Source of the DNA: Arthrobacter silvisoli
GTDB lineage: Bacteria > Actinomycetota > Actinomycetes > Actinomycetales > Micrococcaceae
NCBI RefSeq assembly: GCF_003369445.1
Contig: NZ_QRCU01000070.1
Span: forward strand, 1 to 32,598
Direction: 5' to 3'
DNA length: 32,598 nt
This document shows, in pieces, positions 7,750 to 15,625 of the stretch. The position numbers and the translations under genes were made by a program. Every line of letters starts with the position of its first letter. The stretch's first letter is position 1. The notes under the pieces are model-generated. The model had not been told where the DNA came from. It made no database searches and saw only the letters and a program-made list of their open reading frames with translations.

Positions 7750-8910
7750 TCAGCTCTCCAGCGTTACGTCAACAAATGTCTTGCTCAGCCCGGTCGAAGG
7801 ACTTTCCACGACGACCTTTTCGATGAGCCCGGCAGCATGCGAATTCCCGTATGGGTTGATCACATCGCGGCTCGTCGCGCGGAACTCCGCACTCAAAGCC
7901 TTTTCAATACTAGCGCGAATCTCCTGGCGGTCATCGCGGCAGTGGATGACGTTGGCCCCGTGCTCACGCCCCCGCTGCCGGTCTCCGACGTTGACGACGG
8001 GCACTCCGAACGTGGCTGCCTCCAGGATTCCGGAGGAGGAATTCCCGATCAGCGCCTGGACCGTGGCCATCACCTGCGGGTACAGCGGCCCCAGGCTCTC
8101 GCGGACAACGACACCCGGCAGGCCCTGCGCTTCGATCTCCTTGAGGACGGCAATGATTTCCTCCCGCCCGGCGTCGAACCCCGGGTACGTGAGGATCGCG
8201 GTCCCCGCCTGGCGGATGCTCTCCTCGAACACCTGCCGGGCCAGTGCGCCCGCGTTGCCCGGCATTTCCGCCGTCGGCGGGTGGTAGGTCACCATCACGA
8301 GCGGCAGTTCGAGCCGCACGCCGAACTCGGCCTCGAACGCAGCCGCGTCCAGCGGCACGGGGTCGGCGAAGCGGTCCAGGCCCGGGGCACCGGTCTGGTG
8401 GATCCGGTCCGCGGACTCGCCCAGTTGGGCCACCCGGCGTGCGGCCTGCGCAGTACTCACGCAGTGCTGGTCGGCGAGTTTCGTGACTGCATGCCGGACG
8501 CGTTCGTCCAGGGCGCCTTCCGTCACTTCCCCGCCGTGCAAGTGGATGAGGCGGACACCGCTGATGATGAAGGGCGGGAGGACGTAGAGGAGTTCCCAGC
8601 GGTCACCGAGGACGACGACGGCGTCCGGCGCGAGGCTCCCGGCGAGCCCGGCCATCCGGGCCGAGAGCTCTGCCCCGGTGCGCGTCTGGGTGTCCGCGGT
8701 CAATTCCTCGAGGTAGAGCCCCTCTTCGTGGTGGGTGAAACGGCCCTCCGGGAGGCCGGCTTCGAGCAGCCTCGCGTGCGCGGTCCCTTCCGGGAACCCG
8801 ATCGCTGTCGCGACGTGGAGGTCGACGGCGTCATCCGCGGCGAGTGCCGAGAGGACCGGCCCCAGCGGGAAGAGGTCCGCGCGGGTCCCTACAAAAGCCA
8901 GGACCAACAT
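7750..8910 (-). CDS. neuC: Hydrolysing nucleotide-GlcNAc 2-epimerase (NeuC/LegG)
   Basis: This 386-residue enzyme belongs to the non-phosphorylating, hydrolysing GlcNAc 2-epimerase family. It releases the nucleotide and inverts C2 to give a ManNAc-type sugar. Visible motifs are V-G-T-R-A-D near the N-terminus, G-D-R-W-E (102-106), H-L-H-G-G-E (123-128) with D-E-R-V-R-H-A-V-T-K (135-144), and G-N-S-S-S-G (289-294) at the nucleotide phosphates. The ATG start at 8910 lies 1 bp after the neuB stop, with GGAGGA upstream inside neuB. The frame is open 16 codons further but those lie within neuB. Next to LegB, LegC and LegH-type genes it is best read as LegG, acting on a 2,4-diacetamido sugar nucleotide. 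Confidence 0.92.
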   Translation of the reverse strand: MLVLAFVGTRADLFPLGPVLSALAADDAVDLHVATAIGFPEGTAHARLLEAGLPEGRFTHHEEGLYLEELTADTQTRTGAELSARMAGLAGSLAPDAVVVLGDRWELLYVLPPFIISGVRLIHLHGGEVTEGALDERVRHAVTKLADQHCVSTAQAARRVAQLGESADRIHQTGAPGLDRFADPVPLDAAAFEAEFGVRLELPLVMVTYHPPTAEMPGNAGALARQVFEESIRQAGTAILTYPGFDAGREEIIAVLKEIEAQGLPGVVVRESLGPLYPQVMATVQALIGNSSSGILEAATFGVPVVNVGDRQRGREHGANVIHCRDDRQEIRASIEKALSAEFRATSRDVINPYGNSHAAGLIEKVVVESPSTGLSKTFVDVTLES

Positions 8911-8911
8911 G

Positions 8912-9964
8912 CTAGAGCAGATCCTCCCCAAGCAGGGCCGTGCCGGCGGACACCGCACGCGCAGCGGTCTTGCCGATCACCACGGCCGACGGGGCAAGCC
9001 CGCCTTCGGGGCGCAGGATCGCCACGTCGTCGGCAGTGATGACGGACCCGGCGGCAATGTCCCGGGCGGCGTGGTACGAACGGCGGACCAGGGAAGCGTT
9101 GGCTTCCTCACTGGGCATCCGGCGCTTCCGGCCGTCACCGAGGGCGGCCTGGGCTTCACGCACGGACCGGACATAGAAGGCGAACTCGTCCCTCTCCAGC
9201 GAGGCGGAATGGTCCGGGCCGTTGCGGGTCTTGTCGGTGGTGATGTGCTTCTCCAGCAGGGTGGAGCCAAGGGCAGTAGCCGCAATGGCGGTGACCGCGC
9301 CGGGGGTGTGGTCGGACCAGCCCACCTCGACGCCGAATTCCTCCCGGAGGGCCGGGATGGCCCGCAGGTTCGCTTCCTCCAGCGGGGCCGGGTAGGCGGA
9401 GACGCAGTGCAGCAGCACCGTGGCGGGCGCCTTGGCGGTGGCTTCCAGGGCCGCCGCGATTTCCTCGCGGGTTCCCATGCCCGTGGAAACGATCATCGGG
9501 ATGCCGAACTCGGCGATGGCCGAAAGGTACGGGGTGTTCGTCAGCTCGCCGGAGCCGATCTTGAGGCCCGGAACGCCCAGTTCGGCGAGCATGAGGGCGC
9601 TGTCGTAGTCGAACGGCGTCGAGAGGAAGGTGATGCCGCGTTCGTCGCAGTGGTCGCGCAGTTCCTTCCAGGCCGCTTCCGGGAGGGTGAGGCGGGCAAG
9701 CATCTCGGCCTGGGACTCGGCGAAGCCGGCCTTCTTCTGGTACGGAGTGGTTCCGGCGGAGCTCGTGACCAGCGCTTCCGGCTTGAAGGTCTGGAACTTG
9801 ACGGCGTTTGCACCGGTGTCCGCTGCCAGATCGATCAGTTCGTGCGCGACGGCGACATCGCCGTCGTGATTGACGCCTGCCTCCGCAATCACGAAGACTT
9901 CTTCTGCCGGGCCGATGCTGTGGCTGCCGAAACGTACAGAAGCGGGACGCTGGTCATCCGTCAA
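8912..9964 (-). CDS. neuB: Nonulosonic acid synthase (NeuB/LegI)
   Basis: This 350-residue synthase condenses phosphoenolpyruvate with a ManNAc-type hexose to form a nine-carbon acid. The N-terminal TIM-barrel shows I-A-E-A-G-V-N-H-D-G (26-35) and K-F-Q (56-58). The last 60 residues form the SAF/antifreeze-like domain that caps the active site of the dimer partner (A-A-R-D-I-A-A-G and following). TTG at 9964 is taken as the start because it overlaps the stop of the acetyltransferase gene. The open frame continues 77 codons upstream, but as an arginine-rich shadow of that gene. Of the NeuB, LegI and PseI subtypes, LegI is favoured by the gene set. A substrate test would be needed to decide. 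Confidence 0.93.
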   Translation of the reverse strand: MTDDQRPASVRFGSHSIGPAEEVFVIAEAGVNHDGDVAVAHELIDLAADTGANAVKFQTFKPEALVTSSAGTTPYQKKAGFAESQAEMLARLTLPEAAWKELRDHCDERGITFLSTPFDYDSALMLAELGVPGLKIGSGELTNTPYLSAIAEFGIPMIVSTGMGTREEIAAALEATAKAPATVLLHCVSAYPAPLEEANLRAIPALREEFGVEVGWSDHTPGAVTAIAATALGSTLLEKHITTDKTRNGPDHSASLERDEFAFYVRSVREAQAALGDGRKRRMPSEEANASLVRRSYHAARDIAAGSVITADDVAILRPEGGLAPSAVVIGKTAARAVSAGTALLGEDLL

Positions 9965-10650
9965 TGTGCTGGGCCTTTCGTTGGGTTGAGTCGCCGGGCG
10001 GGCACTCCCACATATGTTGCCATACCGTCCAATTGGCGGGTCGCCACCGCTCCTGCGCCAAGGACTGCGTGATCGCCGACGCCGACGCCGGGAAGGACAC
10101 GGGCTCCCGAGCCAAGGAACACCTCCCGGCCGACCGTGGCGGCACCGAGCAGCACCGAACCGGGGGCCAGGTGCGCCCCGGGACCGACCCGGCAATCGTG
10201 TTCGACGATAGCGCCGGTGTTCACGATCACCGCCTCCCCCAACTGCGCGAGGGGACCGACGTGGGCATGCTCACACACCTGGGCCAGCGGCCCGAGGACC
10301 GCAGTAGCGTCCACGGTGGCGCTCGCCGCAAGCAGCGGAGCCGTGAGATCGCCGAAACGTTCGTCGGCCAACAGCCCCATTGCAATCCTCGACCGGACAC
10401 CGTTGGCGCCCACCGCGATGGTGACCGACAGCGATTCCGCGAGGGCGAAATCCAGGGCCTCGGCGTCGTCGTCGAGCATCACCGGAACGCTTCCGTCCGC
10501 ATTGCGGAAAGCCTCCGCTGCAGCAGTCCGCCCGGCCTCGGTGGACAAGGCATGGTCACCGACGGCGGCGATGCGGTCGCCGCGGCCCCTGATGATGGAG
10601 GCGAGGCTTCGGGCATGACCGGAGGCGCCGAGGATAAGCCAGGACCTCAT
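9961..10650 (-). CDS. NeuD/LegH-type sugar acetyltransferase
   Basis: This 229-residue protein belongs to the NeuD/PglD/LegH family. It has a Rossmann-like N-terminus with I-L-G-A-S-G-H-A-R that binds the sugar nucleotide, then a left-handed beta-helix of hexapeptide repeats from about residue 105 that binds acetyl-CoA. I-V-E-H-D places the conserved catalytic-type histidine at His151. In the legionaminate pathway LegH acetylates the 4-amino group made by LegC. It is the first gene of the minus-strand operon, with an ATG start 125 bp from the divergent oxidoreductase gene. The ribosome site is weak. A NeuD-like O-acetyltransferase acting on the finished acid is the main alternative. Confidence 0.83.
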   Translation of the reverse strand: MRSWLILGASGHARSLASIIRGRGDRIAAVGDHALSTEAGRTAAAEAFRNADGSVPVMLDDDAEALDFALAESLSVTIAVGANGVRSRIAMGLLADERFGDLTAPLLAASATVDATAVLGPLAQVCEHAHVGPLAQLGEAVIVNTGAIVEHDCRVGPGAHLAPGSVLLGAATVGREVFLGSGARVLPGVGVGDHAVLGAGAVATRQLDGMATYVGVPARRLNPTKGPAH

Positions 10651-10775
10651 GCGGCTGCACCGCTAAACAGGAATGCGCGCCCTGCTATGTTGTTCCGGGC
10701 GGCACTGCCCCGGCGGCAGGCCATCTCAGGGTTCTCCATATACCGCCGCAACACCTCAGAGCTTGGATTGGCCAG
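10651..10775. promoter_or_regulatory. Divergent intergenic region of the nonulosonate cluster
   Basis: These 125 bp separate the two head-to-head operons and must hold both promoters unless transcripts start further out. AT-rich spots that could serve as -10 elements are CATATA near 10737-10742 for the plus strand and the stretch around 10686-10692 for the minus strand. No convincing -35 partner or operator was found. The shared position suggests co-regulation of both halves of the pathway. Confidence 0.35.
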
Positions 10776-11861
10776 ATGACTTTCACATCATACTTTGACG
10801 GTTCCAGTGCTGCCGGAAGCCTCCCCCTTCCACGGCTGGAGGGCACCGGCGGCCGGAAGACATCGGCTTTGGTGCGCGGAACCGGCTCCATCGGTGCCCG
10901 TCACCTGCGGGTGCTGCAGCAACTGGGCGTGGACAAGCTCTATGCCTGGCCCGTCCGGCCCGGCACGTCCCTGGGCGAGCGCCCCGACATCCCGGCCACG
11001 GCGGAACTGGTCGAGGCGTATCCGGATGCACCGCTGGACCTGGTGGTCGTTGCTACCGACACCCGGCGGCATATCGGCGACACCCTGGAGGCCCTGGGCC
11101 ACGCTCCCGGGGCGGTCCTGCTGGAGAAGCCCGTGGCACCGGCGGCCGCCGATGCGAGGGTCCTCCTCGACCATCCGCGGGCGGACACCATCTCGGTCTC
11201 CGCCCCGCTGCGCTTCCACCAGGGCTTTGCGGTGGCGGCCGAACTGCTCCCCCGCCTGGGCCGTGTCACCAGCGCGCAGCTCGCCTCGCAGTCGTGGCTG
11301 CCGTCCTGGCGGCCCAACCGCGACTTCCGGAGCAGCTATTCGGCCCGGAAGGAAGACGGCGGGGTCCTGAGGGACCTGGTGCACGACATCGACTACCCCA
11401 CCATGCTGCTCGGTGCCCCTACCGAACTGCATTCGGTCCTGGGCAGCGGCATCCTGGGCATCGAGGCGGAGGAATCGGCCGACATCCTCTGGGACAGCCC
11501 CGCCGCCGTCCACCTTCGCCTGGATTATGTGACCCCGGTGAAGACCCGCAACATCCGGGTCGCCACCGATGAGGGGGCGCTGGTGTGGGACGTCGTCCGC
11601 AACCGCGTAGCCCTGGAATGGCCCGACGCCGAAAGCGGCTCGACCGGGAGCGTCGAGGCGGTTTTCGGTGACGATGCCGACGTCGATACCGTCCTGGCCC
11701 GGCAATCCCTGTCCATTTTGCAGCGCGCCGGGATCGACGGCGGGACCACCATGGACCGCTTCCGTCCGGCGAGCCTCGCAGAGGGCGTGGCCAGCGTGGC
11801 CATCTGCGATGCGGCGCGCACGGCGTCGGCTTCCGGGAAGGCCGAAAAGGTAGTGTGGTGA
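10776..11861 (+). CDS. Gfo/Idh/MocA-family oxidoreductase
   Basis: This NAD(P)-dependent oxidoreductase of 361 residues has the Rossmann motif G-T-G-S-I-G-A-R-H-L near residues 35-44 and L-L-E-K-P-V, the E-K-P signature of the Gfo/Idh/MocA family. A C-terminal mixed alpha/beta domain follows. The ATG at 10776 has no clear ribosome site and gives an odd 28-residue leader before the first strand, so an in-frame TTG or GTG near 10867-10872 is possible. It precedes the CMP-sugar synthetase and an SDR gene. As recalled, Campylobacter ptmE-ptmF-ptmB-ptmA has a similar order, so this may correspond to the less understood PtmF step. That assignment is positional. Confidence 0.75.
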   Translation: MTFTSYFDGSSAAGSLPLPRLEGTGGRKTSALVRGTGSIGARHLRVLQQLGVDKLYAWPVRPGTSLGERPDIPATAELVEAYPDAPLDLVVVATDTRRHIGDTLEALGHAPGAVLLEKPVAPAAADARVLLDHPRADTISVSAPLRFHQGFAVAAELLPRLGRVTSAQLASQSWLPSWRPNRDFRSSYSARKEDGGVLRDLVHDIDYPTMLLGAPTELHSVLGSGILGIEAEESADILWDSPAAVHLRLDYVTPVKTRNIRVATDEGALVWDVVRNRVALEWPDAESGSTGSVEAVFGDDADVDTVLARQSLSILQRAGIDGGTTMDRFRPASLAEGVASVAICDAARTASASGKAEKVVW

Positions 11862-11915
11862 TACTGCGGTCCGGCAAAACGGGCCCGCGAATCCACCACG
11901 AGGATGACGTCAACA

Positions 11916-12728
11916 ATGAATGAGAACCCGGCCGGGCCCAAAGTGCTCGCGGTCATTCCCGCACGCGGCGGGTCCAAGGGACTCCCCGGCAAGAACATCC
12001 GCCCCCTCCTGGGCAAACCGCTCCTGGCGCACTCCGTGGCGCTGGCGGAACTGCTCGGCGACAACGTGCGGTGCATTGTGTCTACGGACGACGCCGAAAT
12101 CGCCGAAGTGGCAACTGCGGCCGGCGCCGAGGTGCCCTTCCTGCGCCCCGCCGAGCTAGCCAGCGACACTGCGCCGATGAGCGTGGTCCTGCGCCACGCC
12201 CTGACGGCCATGGAGGAACTCGATTCCACCAGCTACGACATGGTCCTCCTCCTGGACCCGACCAGCCCCACCCGGACCCCCGAAAGCGTGCGGTCCGCGA
12301 TCGATTCGCTTGCGGCCTCTCCTGAACTCGACGGCGTCATCGCTGTCTCGGAACCGTTCTTCAACCCCACCTGGGTGGGCGTGAAGCCGGCCCCGGACGG
12401 CGCGTCCCACCTCGAGCGCTACTTCAGCGAAGGCGCCGGGGTGGTCCGCAGGCAGGATGTTCCGCGGTTCATGCGGATCAACGGCAGCTTCTACGTCTGG
12501 CGCTCCGAATTCGTCCGCCGGCTCGAGAACAGCTGGTTCGACGAAGGCCGCCACGGCTATGCGGAAATCCCCGAAACCCATGCCTTCAGCATCGACGACG
12601 AGCGGGAGTTCCGCTTGGTGGAGGCCGTGGTGAGCGCAGGGCTCGCACCGCTGCCCGGGGTCGACATCCCGGAAGCGGGCGCTGCAGCAGCTCCTGCGGG
12701 CGGCGAACCGGACGGAGAAGAGGCATGA
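11916..12728 (+). CDS. neuA: CMP-nonulosonic acid synthetase (NeuA/LegF)
   Basis: This enzyme of about 270 residues activates a nonulosonic acid with CTP to the CMP-sugar donor. The CTP-binding N-terminus is textbook for acylneuraminate cytidylyltransferases: A-V-I-P-A-R-G-G-S-K-G-L-P-G-K-N within the first 30 residues. Further on are S-T-D-D and L-L-D-P-T-S-P, the acidic and substrate-binding blocks of the family. ATG 11916 is preferred because GAGGA lies about 12 nt upstream. The in-frame ATG at 11904 has its purine tract directly abutting it. The last 20 residues are rich in Ala, Gly and Glu and look dispensable. The stop overlaps the next start as ATGA. LegF is the likely subtype from context. 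Confidence 0.92.
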   Translation: MNENPAGPKVLAVIPARGGSKGLPGKNIRPLLGKPLLAHSVALAELLGDNVRCIVSTDDAEIAEVATAAGAEVPFLRPAELASDTAPMSVVLRHALTAMEELDSTSYDMVLLLDPTSPTRTPESVRSAIDSLAASPELDGVIAVSEPFFNPTWVGVKPAPDGASHLERYFSEGAGVVRRQDVPRFMRINGSFYVWRSEFVRRLENSWFDEGRHGYAEIPETHAFSIDDEREFRLVEAVVSAGLAPLPGVDIPEAGAAAAPAGGEPDGEEA

Positions 12729-13519
12729 GTTCCGGAGATTCCCTCTTCTCACTGCACGGCAGGCGCGCACTCATCACCGGCGGCGCGGGCCCTCTCGGCA
12801 GCGTCCTGGCCGACGCCCTCGCGGGCCAGGGCTGCGACATCATCATCTCGGACGTCAACGCCGACGCGTGCAACGACACCGCGGCGGCCATCGCCGGCCG
12901 CCACGGCGTGAACGCCGTCGGGATCGCCTCCGACCTGCTCAGCAGCCAAGGGACGAGCCGGCTGGTGGAGTCGATCGATGGTCCCCTGGACGTGCTGGTC
13001 AACAACGCCGCGTTCACCGGCACTTCCGGCGTTCCGGGCTACGCCGTCCCGTTCGAGGAGCAAAGTGACGAAGCGTTCGAGCTGGCTTCGTCCCTGAACC
13101 TCAGGGCGCCGTTCTCCCTGGCCCGGCAACTCGCCCCGAAGCTGGCCCAAAGCCCGGGCGGCTCGATCATCAACGTCTCCTCGATCTACGGCATCGTCGG
13201 CCCGAACATGGGCCTCTACGAGGGAACCCGGATGGGCAACCCGGCGGCCTACGGAGCCACCAAGGGCGGGATCGTGCAGCTGACCCGCTACCTGTCCACG
13301 GTGCTCGCACCGAAGGTCCGGGTGAATGCCTTCGCACCGGGCGGCATCGCCAGGGGCCAGGCCGACAGCTTCACGGAACGCTACGAAAAACTGACCCCGC
13401 TGGGCCGCATGGCCACCGAAGACGACTTCCGCGGGGTCGTGGTCTGGCTCGCGTCCGACGCTTCCCGCTACGTGACCGGCCAGACGATCGCCGTCGACGG
13501 CGGCTGGAGCGCCTGGTAA
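12725..13519 (+). CDS. SDR-family oxidoreductase (PtmA-like)
   Basis: This classical short-chain dehydrogenase/reductase has 264 residues. The cofactor motif is T-G-G-A-G-P-L-G (18-25), with N-N-A-A at 93-96. The catalytic serine lies in N-V-S-S-I-Y-G (150-156) and Y-G-A-T-K gives Tyr176 and Lys180. An insert carrying L-Y-E-G-T precedes the active Tyr, as I recall for PtmA-type SDRs of nonulosonate clusters. The gene overlaps the synthetase by 4 bp (ATGA), so the two are probably coupled. The substrate is unknown. In Campylobacter PtmA belongs to the legionaminate gene set, but its exact reaction is not inferred here. A strong hairpin terminator follows the stop. Confidence 0.87.
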   Translation: MSSGDSLFSLHGRRALITGGAGPLGSVLADALAGQGCDIIISDVNADACNDTAAAIAGRHGVNAVGIASDLLSSQGTSRLVESIDGPLDVLVNNAAFTGTSGVPGYAVPFEEQSDEAFELASSLNLRAPFSLARQLAPKLAQSPGGSIINVSSIYGIVGPNMGLYEGTRMGNPAAYGATKGGIVQLTRYLSTVLAPKVRVNAFAPGGIARGQADSFTERYEKLTPLGRMATEDDFRGVVVWLASDASRYVTGQTIAVDGGWSAW

Positions 13520-13540
13520 GGCACAACGGACAGCAAGGCG

Positions 13541-13572
13541 AAAGGCCCTGGAGCGGACGCTCCAGGGCCTTT
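13541..13572. terminator. Bidirectional intrinsic terminator
   Basis: A perfect 14-bp stem has arms AAAGGCCCTGGAGC and GCTCCAGGGCCTTT around a GGAC loop. It lies between two convergent genes ending at 13519 (plus) and 13593 (minus). The A-run and T-run at its ends give a short U tract on either strand. Confidence 0.85.
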
Positions 13573-13592
13573 CCGGTCTTGCCGTACTCTGC

Positions 13593-14624
13593 TTACGGAC
13601 GCAGGGGCTCGACGGCGGCCATCGCCGGCAGCTTGGGCAGCGGCGAGGGCAGGTGCTTGAACGGATGCTTGATCCAGTGCCACGGAGACAGGCCTGCCTC
13701 GGTGGCATGCGCCCCTTCGGGAATCTTCTTCAGGCCAAGGACCGTCTGGGCTTTCGTGAGGGGGCCGCTGGCCCAGTACTCCAGGAACGGCACAACGGTA
13801 TGCGAATCCCAGCCCAGGAGCGCCCTCAGCTCCTCCGGAGAACGCATGTCGGCCCGGCCGAGCTCGTCTTCGGCGATCTTCCGCAGGACCTCCTGCGGGG
13901 TGGATTCGTCGTAGAACTCGGGCCAGAAATCACGCATGACCAGCCCGGGATCGGCGTGGGCATTCGCGCCGAGCTTGAAGTCGGGGCCATAGATTCCCAC
14001 GTCCGCACCGGTCACGCTGGCGTACATGAGGGCCGTGGAGAGCCTGTTGGACACCACACGGGGAGCTTCGGACATCATCCACAGGATCCGGCCGATGAAC
14101 TGCGGGTCCCGGCGGTCGCCGGCGCTGACGATCTCGTGCCCGGCGTTGCTCCACGCGGACATGATTTCGTCGTTGTGCAGGTCGTCGATGTGGAGGCACA
14201 CGGTGGCCGCGCCTTCCCGTTCCTTGACCATCTGCGCGTACGCTTCATGGTCGCCGTCGACCTTCAGCAGGGCGGTGCCGTGGAGCGGCAGCACGAGCGT
14301 CTTGTCCTTGCGGGCCGGCACGGCCCCGGCCTCCCGGGCACCGTCCAGCAGGTACAGGTACGGGGCGCCGACAGCGTCCAGCATCGGGGTGCCGTCCTCG
14401 AAGAAGTTTCCGGGGTCAGTGGGCTTCCAGCCCCGGGAGGAGCTGGTCCAAGAGAGCCGACGGCGTTTGGGGCCCCAACTGGCGAAGTCGCCGAACTGCG
14501 CGGTCACCGGGCTGCTGACAGTCCAGCCGTGCTGGATCAATCCTGAGACGTGCCGCAGGCGCTTGCTCCCGCAATACAGGGCAAAAACGGCAGAATGGCC
14601 GTAGTAATGGTTCTGGATATCCAT
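13593..14624 (-). CDS. Unrecognised protein, possible GT-B glycosyltransferase
   Basis: I do not recognise this 343-residue protein as a named family. It is soluble-looking, with no signal peptide or membrane helix. Two features recall GT-B transferases. One is an N-terminal H-G-W motif (32-34) after a histidine-rich start. The other is a C-terminal half opening with L-V-L-P-L-H (110-115) and holding a block at 189-213 (V-V-S-N-R-L-S-T-A-L and then G-A-D-V-G-I-Y-G) that looks like the nucleotide-binding serine/threonine turn of GT-B enzymes. It ends a minus-strand operon of glycosyltransferases and faces the CMP-sugar synthetase operon, so transfer of the nonulosonic acid is an attractive guess, not a demonstrated role. 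The ATG start at 14624 has a weak GAAAG upstream. Confidence 0.5.
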   Translation of the reverse strand: MDIQNHYYGHSAVFALYCGSKRLRHVSGLIQHGWTVSSPVTAQFGDFASWGPKRRRLSWTSSSRGWKPTDPGNFFEDGTPMLDAVGAPYLYLLDGAREAGAVPARKDKTLVLPLHGTALLKVDGDHEAYAQMVKEREGAATVCLHIDDLHNDEIMSAWSNAGHEIVSAGDRRDPQFIGRILWMMSEAPRVVSNRLSTALMYASVTGADVGIYGPDFKLGANAHADPGLVMRDFWPEFYDESTPQEVLRKIAEDELGRADMRSPEELRALLGWDSHTVVPFLEYWASGPLTKAQTVLGLKKIPEGAHATEAGLSPWHWIKHPFKHLPSPLPKLPAMAAVEPLRP

Positions 14625-14728
14625 GGGCTTTCAGGCACCTTCCGGTGGGATCGCGGACGGAGGCGACAGGGAAATGCACCGCCGGTGGCAAGGCTTCCGG
14701 CGGCGCATCTTCCCGGAGCGTCGGGGTG

Positions 14729-15625
14729 TCAGGGACGCACGGCGTGGGCGGCAAGCTTCCGCAGGCCAGGCCACATGCCCTTGGAAATCACCTTCGGGGT
14801 CAGCGATGCGGCGTTGAGCCGGGAAGTCAGATGCCACCTGGCGGCGCGGGCGGCGTCCTTCCATCCCCTGGCGGTGAAGTCGCGGACGCATTCGTCGAAG
14901 AAGGCACGCTCTTCTGCGAAACGGCGGCCGTCGAGGGCGCGCACGGAAGAGTCCGATTCGCGGTGGCGCCGGTACTGGAAGCAGACGGTGTCCAGGACCG
15001 CCATGCGTCCGCCGTGGAGGATGATGTCGATGGCCAGGGCGAGGTCCTGGACCACGTTGTACTGGGGGCGGAAATCGTGGGTCTTGACGGCGTCGGCACG
15101 CCAGGCCACGGACGGGAAGTAGAGCCAGTCACCCACCAGCAGGCTCTCCGCGATGGCCTCGTCGGAGACGATGGCTTCGGAGGCCTTGCCGACGAGCCGG
15201 TGCCGCAGGAAACTCTTGACCTTGTCGCCGAGCGGCTCGTAGACCGCGCCGTTCTCGTCGATGACCTCGACGCCGGGCTGCACGATGCTCACCGTGGGGT
15301 CTTCGAACGCTTTACGTACGGTGCTGATGTAGTTCGGGAGCATGATGTCATCGGCTCCCATGATGACGACGATCTCGTGCTCGACGAGGCCGATGCACTT
15401 CTTGTAGTTACCGTTTGCGCCGAGGTTCTGCTCGTTGCGGTAGTAGCGGACCCGCTCGTCGGAGCTCACCAGGCCGTTGAAGTACTCGGGGAGGCTCTCG
15501 TCCGGGTAGCCGTCATCCACGATCGTGAAGCGGAAGTCCTTGTCGTCCTGGGCGAGCACCGAGTCCACGGCGGCCTTCATCATGGCCACGTCGCCGTAGT
15601 ACGGCAGCATTACATCAATCGTCAC
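14729..15625 (-). CDS. Family 2 glycosyltransferase
   Basis: This 298-residue GT-A enzyme has the GT2 N-terminus (V-M-L-P-Y-Y-G, then V-D-S-V-L-A-Q-D). The nucleotide-contacting V-D-D-G-Y follows, and M-G-A-D-D-I-M-L provides the metal-binding acidic motif. A later W-x-A-D block and Q-D-L-A-L lie where the catalytic base region is usually found. It has no membrane helices, so it should act at the cytoplasmic face on a lipid-linked acceptor. The GTG start overlaps the DUF2304 stop as GTGA, indicating coupled translation. Donor and acceptor sugars are not readable. It is one of two candidates in this operon for building the glycan backbone. Confidence 0.85.
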   Translation of the reverse strand: MTIDVMLPYYGDVAMMKAAVDSVLAQDDKDFRFTIVDDGYPDESLPEYFNGLVSSDERVRYYRNEQNLGANGNYKKCIGLVEHEIVVIMGADDIMLPNYISTVRKAFEDPTVSIVQPGVEVIDENGAVYEPLGDKVKSFLRHRLVGKASEAIVSDEAIAESLLVGDWLYFPSVAWRADAVKTHDFRPQYNVVQDLALAIDIILHGGRMAVLDTVCFQYRRHRESDSSVRALDGRRFAEERAFFDECVRDFTARGWKDAARAARWHLTSRLNAASLTPKVISKGMWPGLRKLAAHAVRP

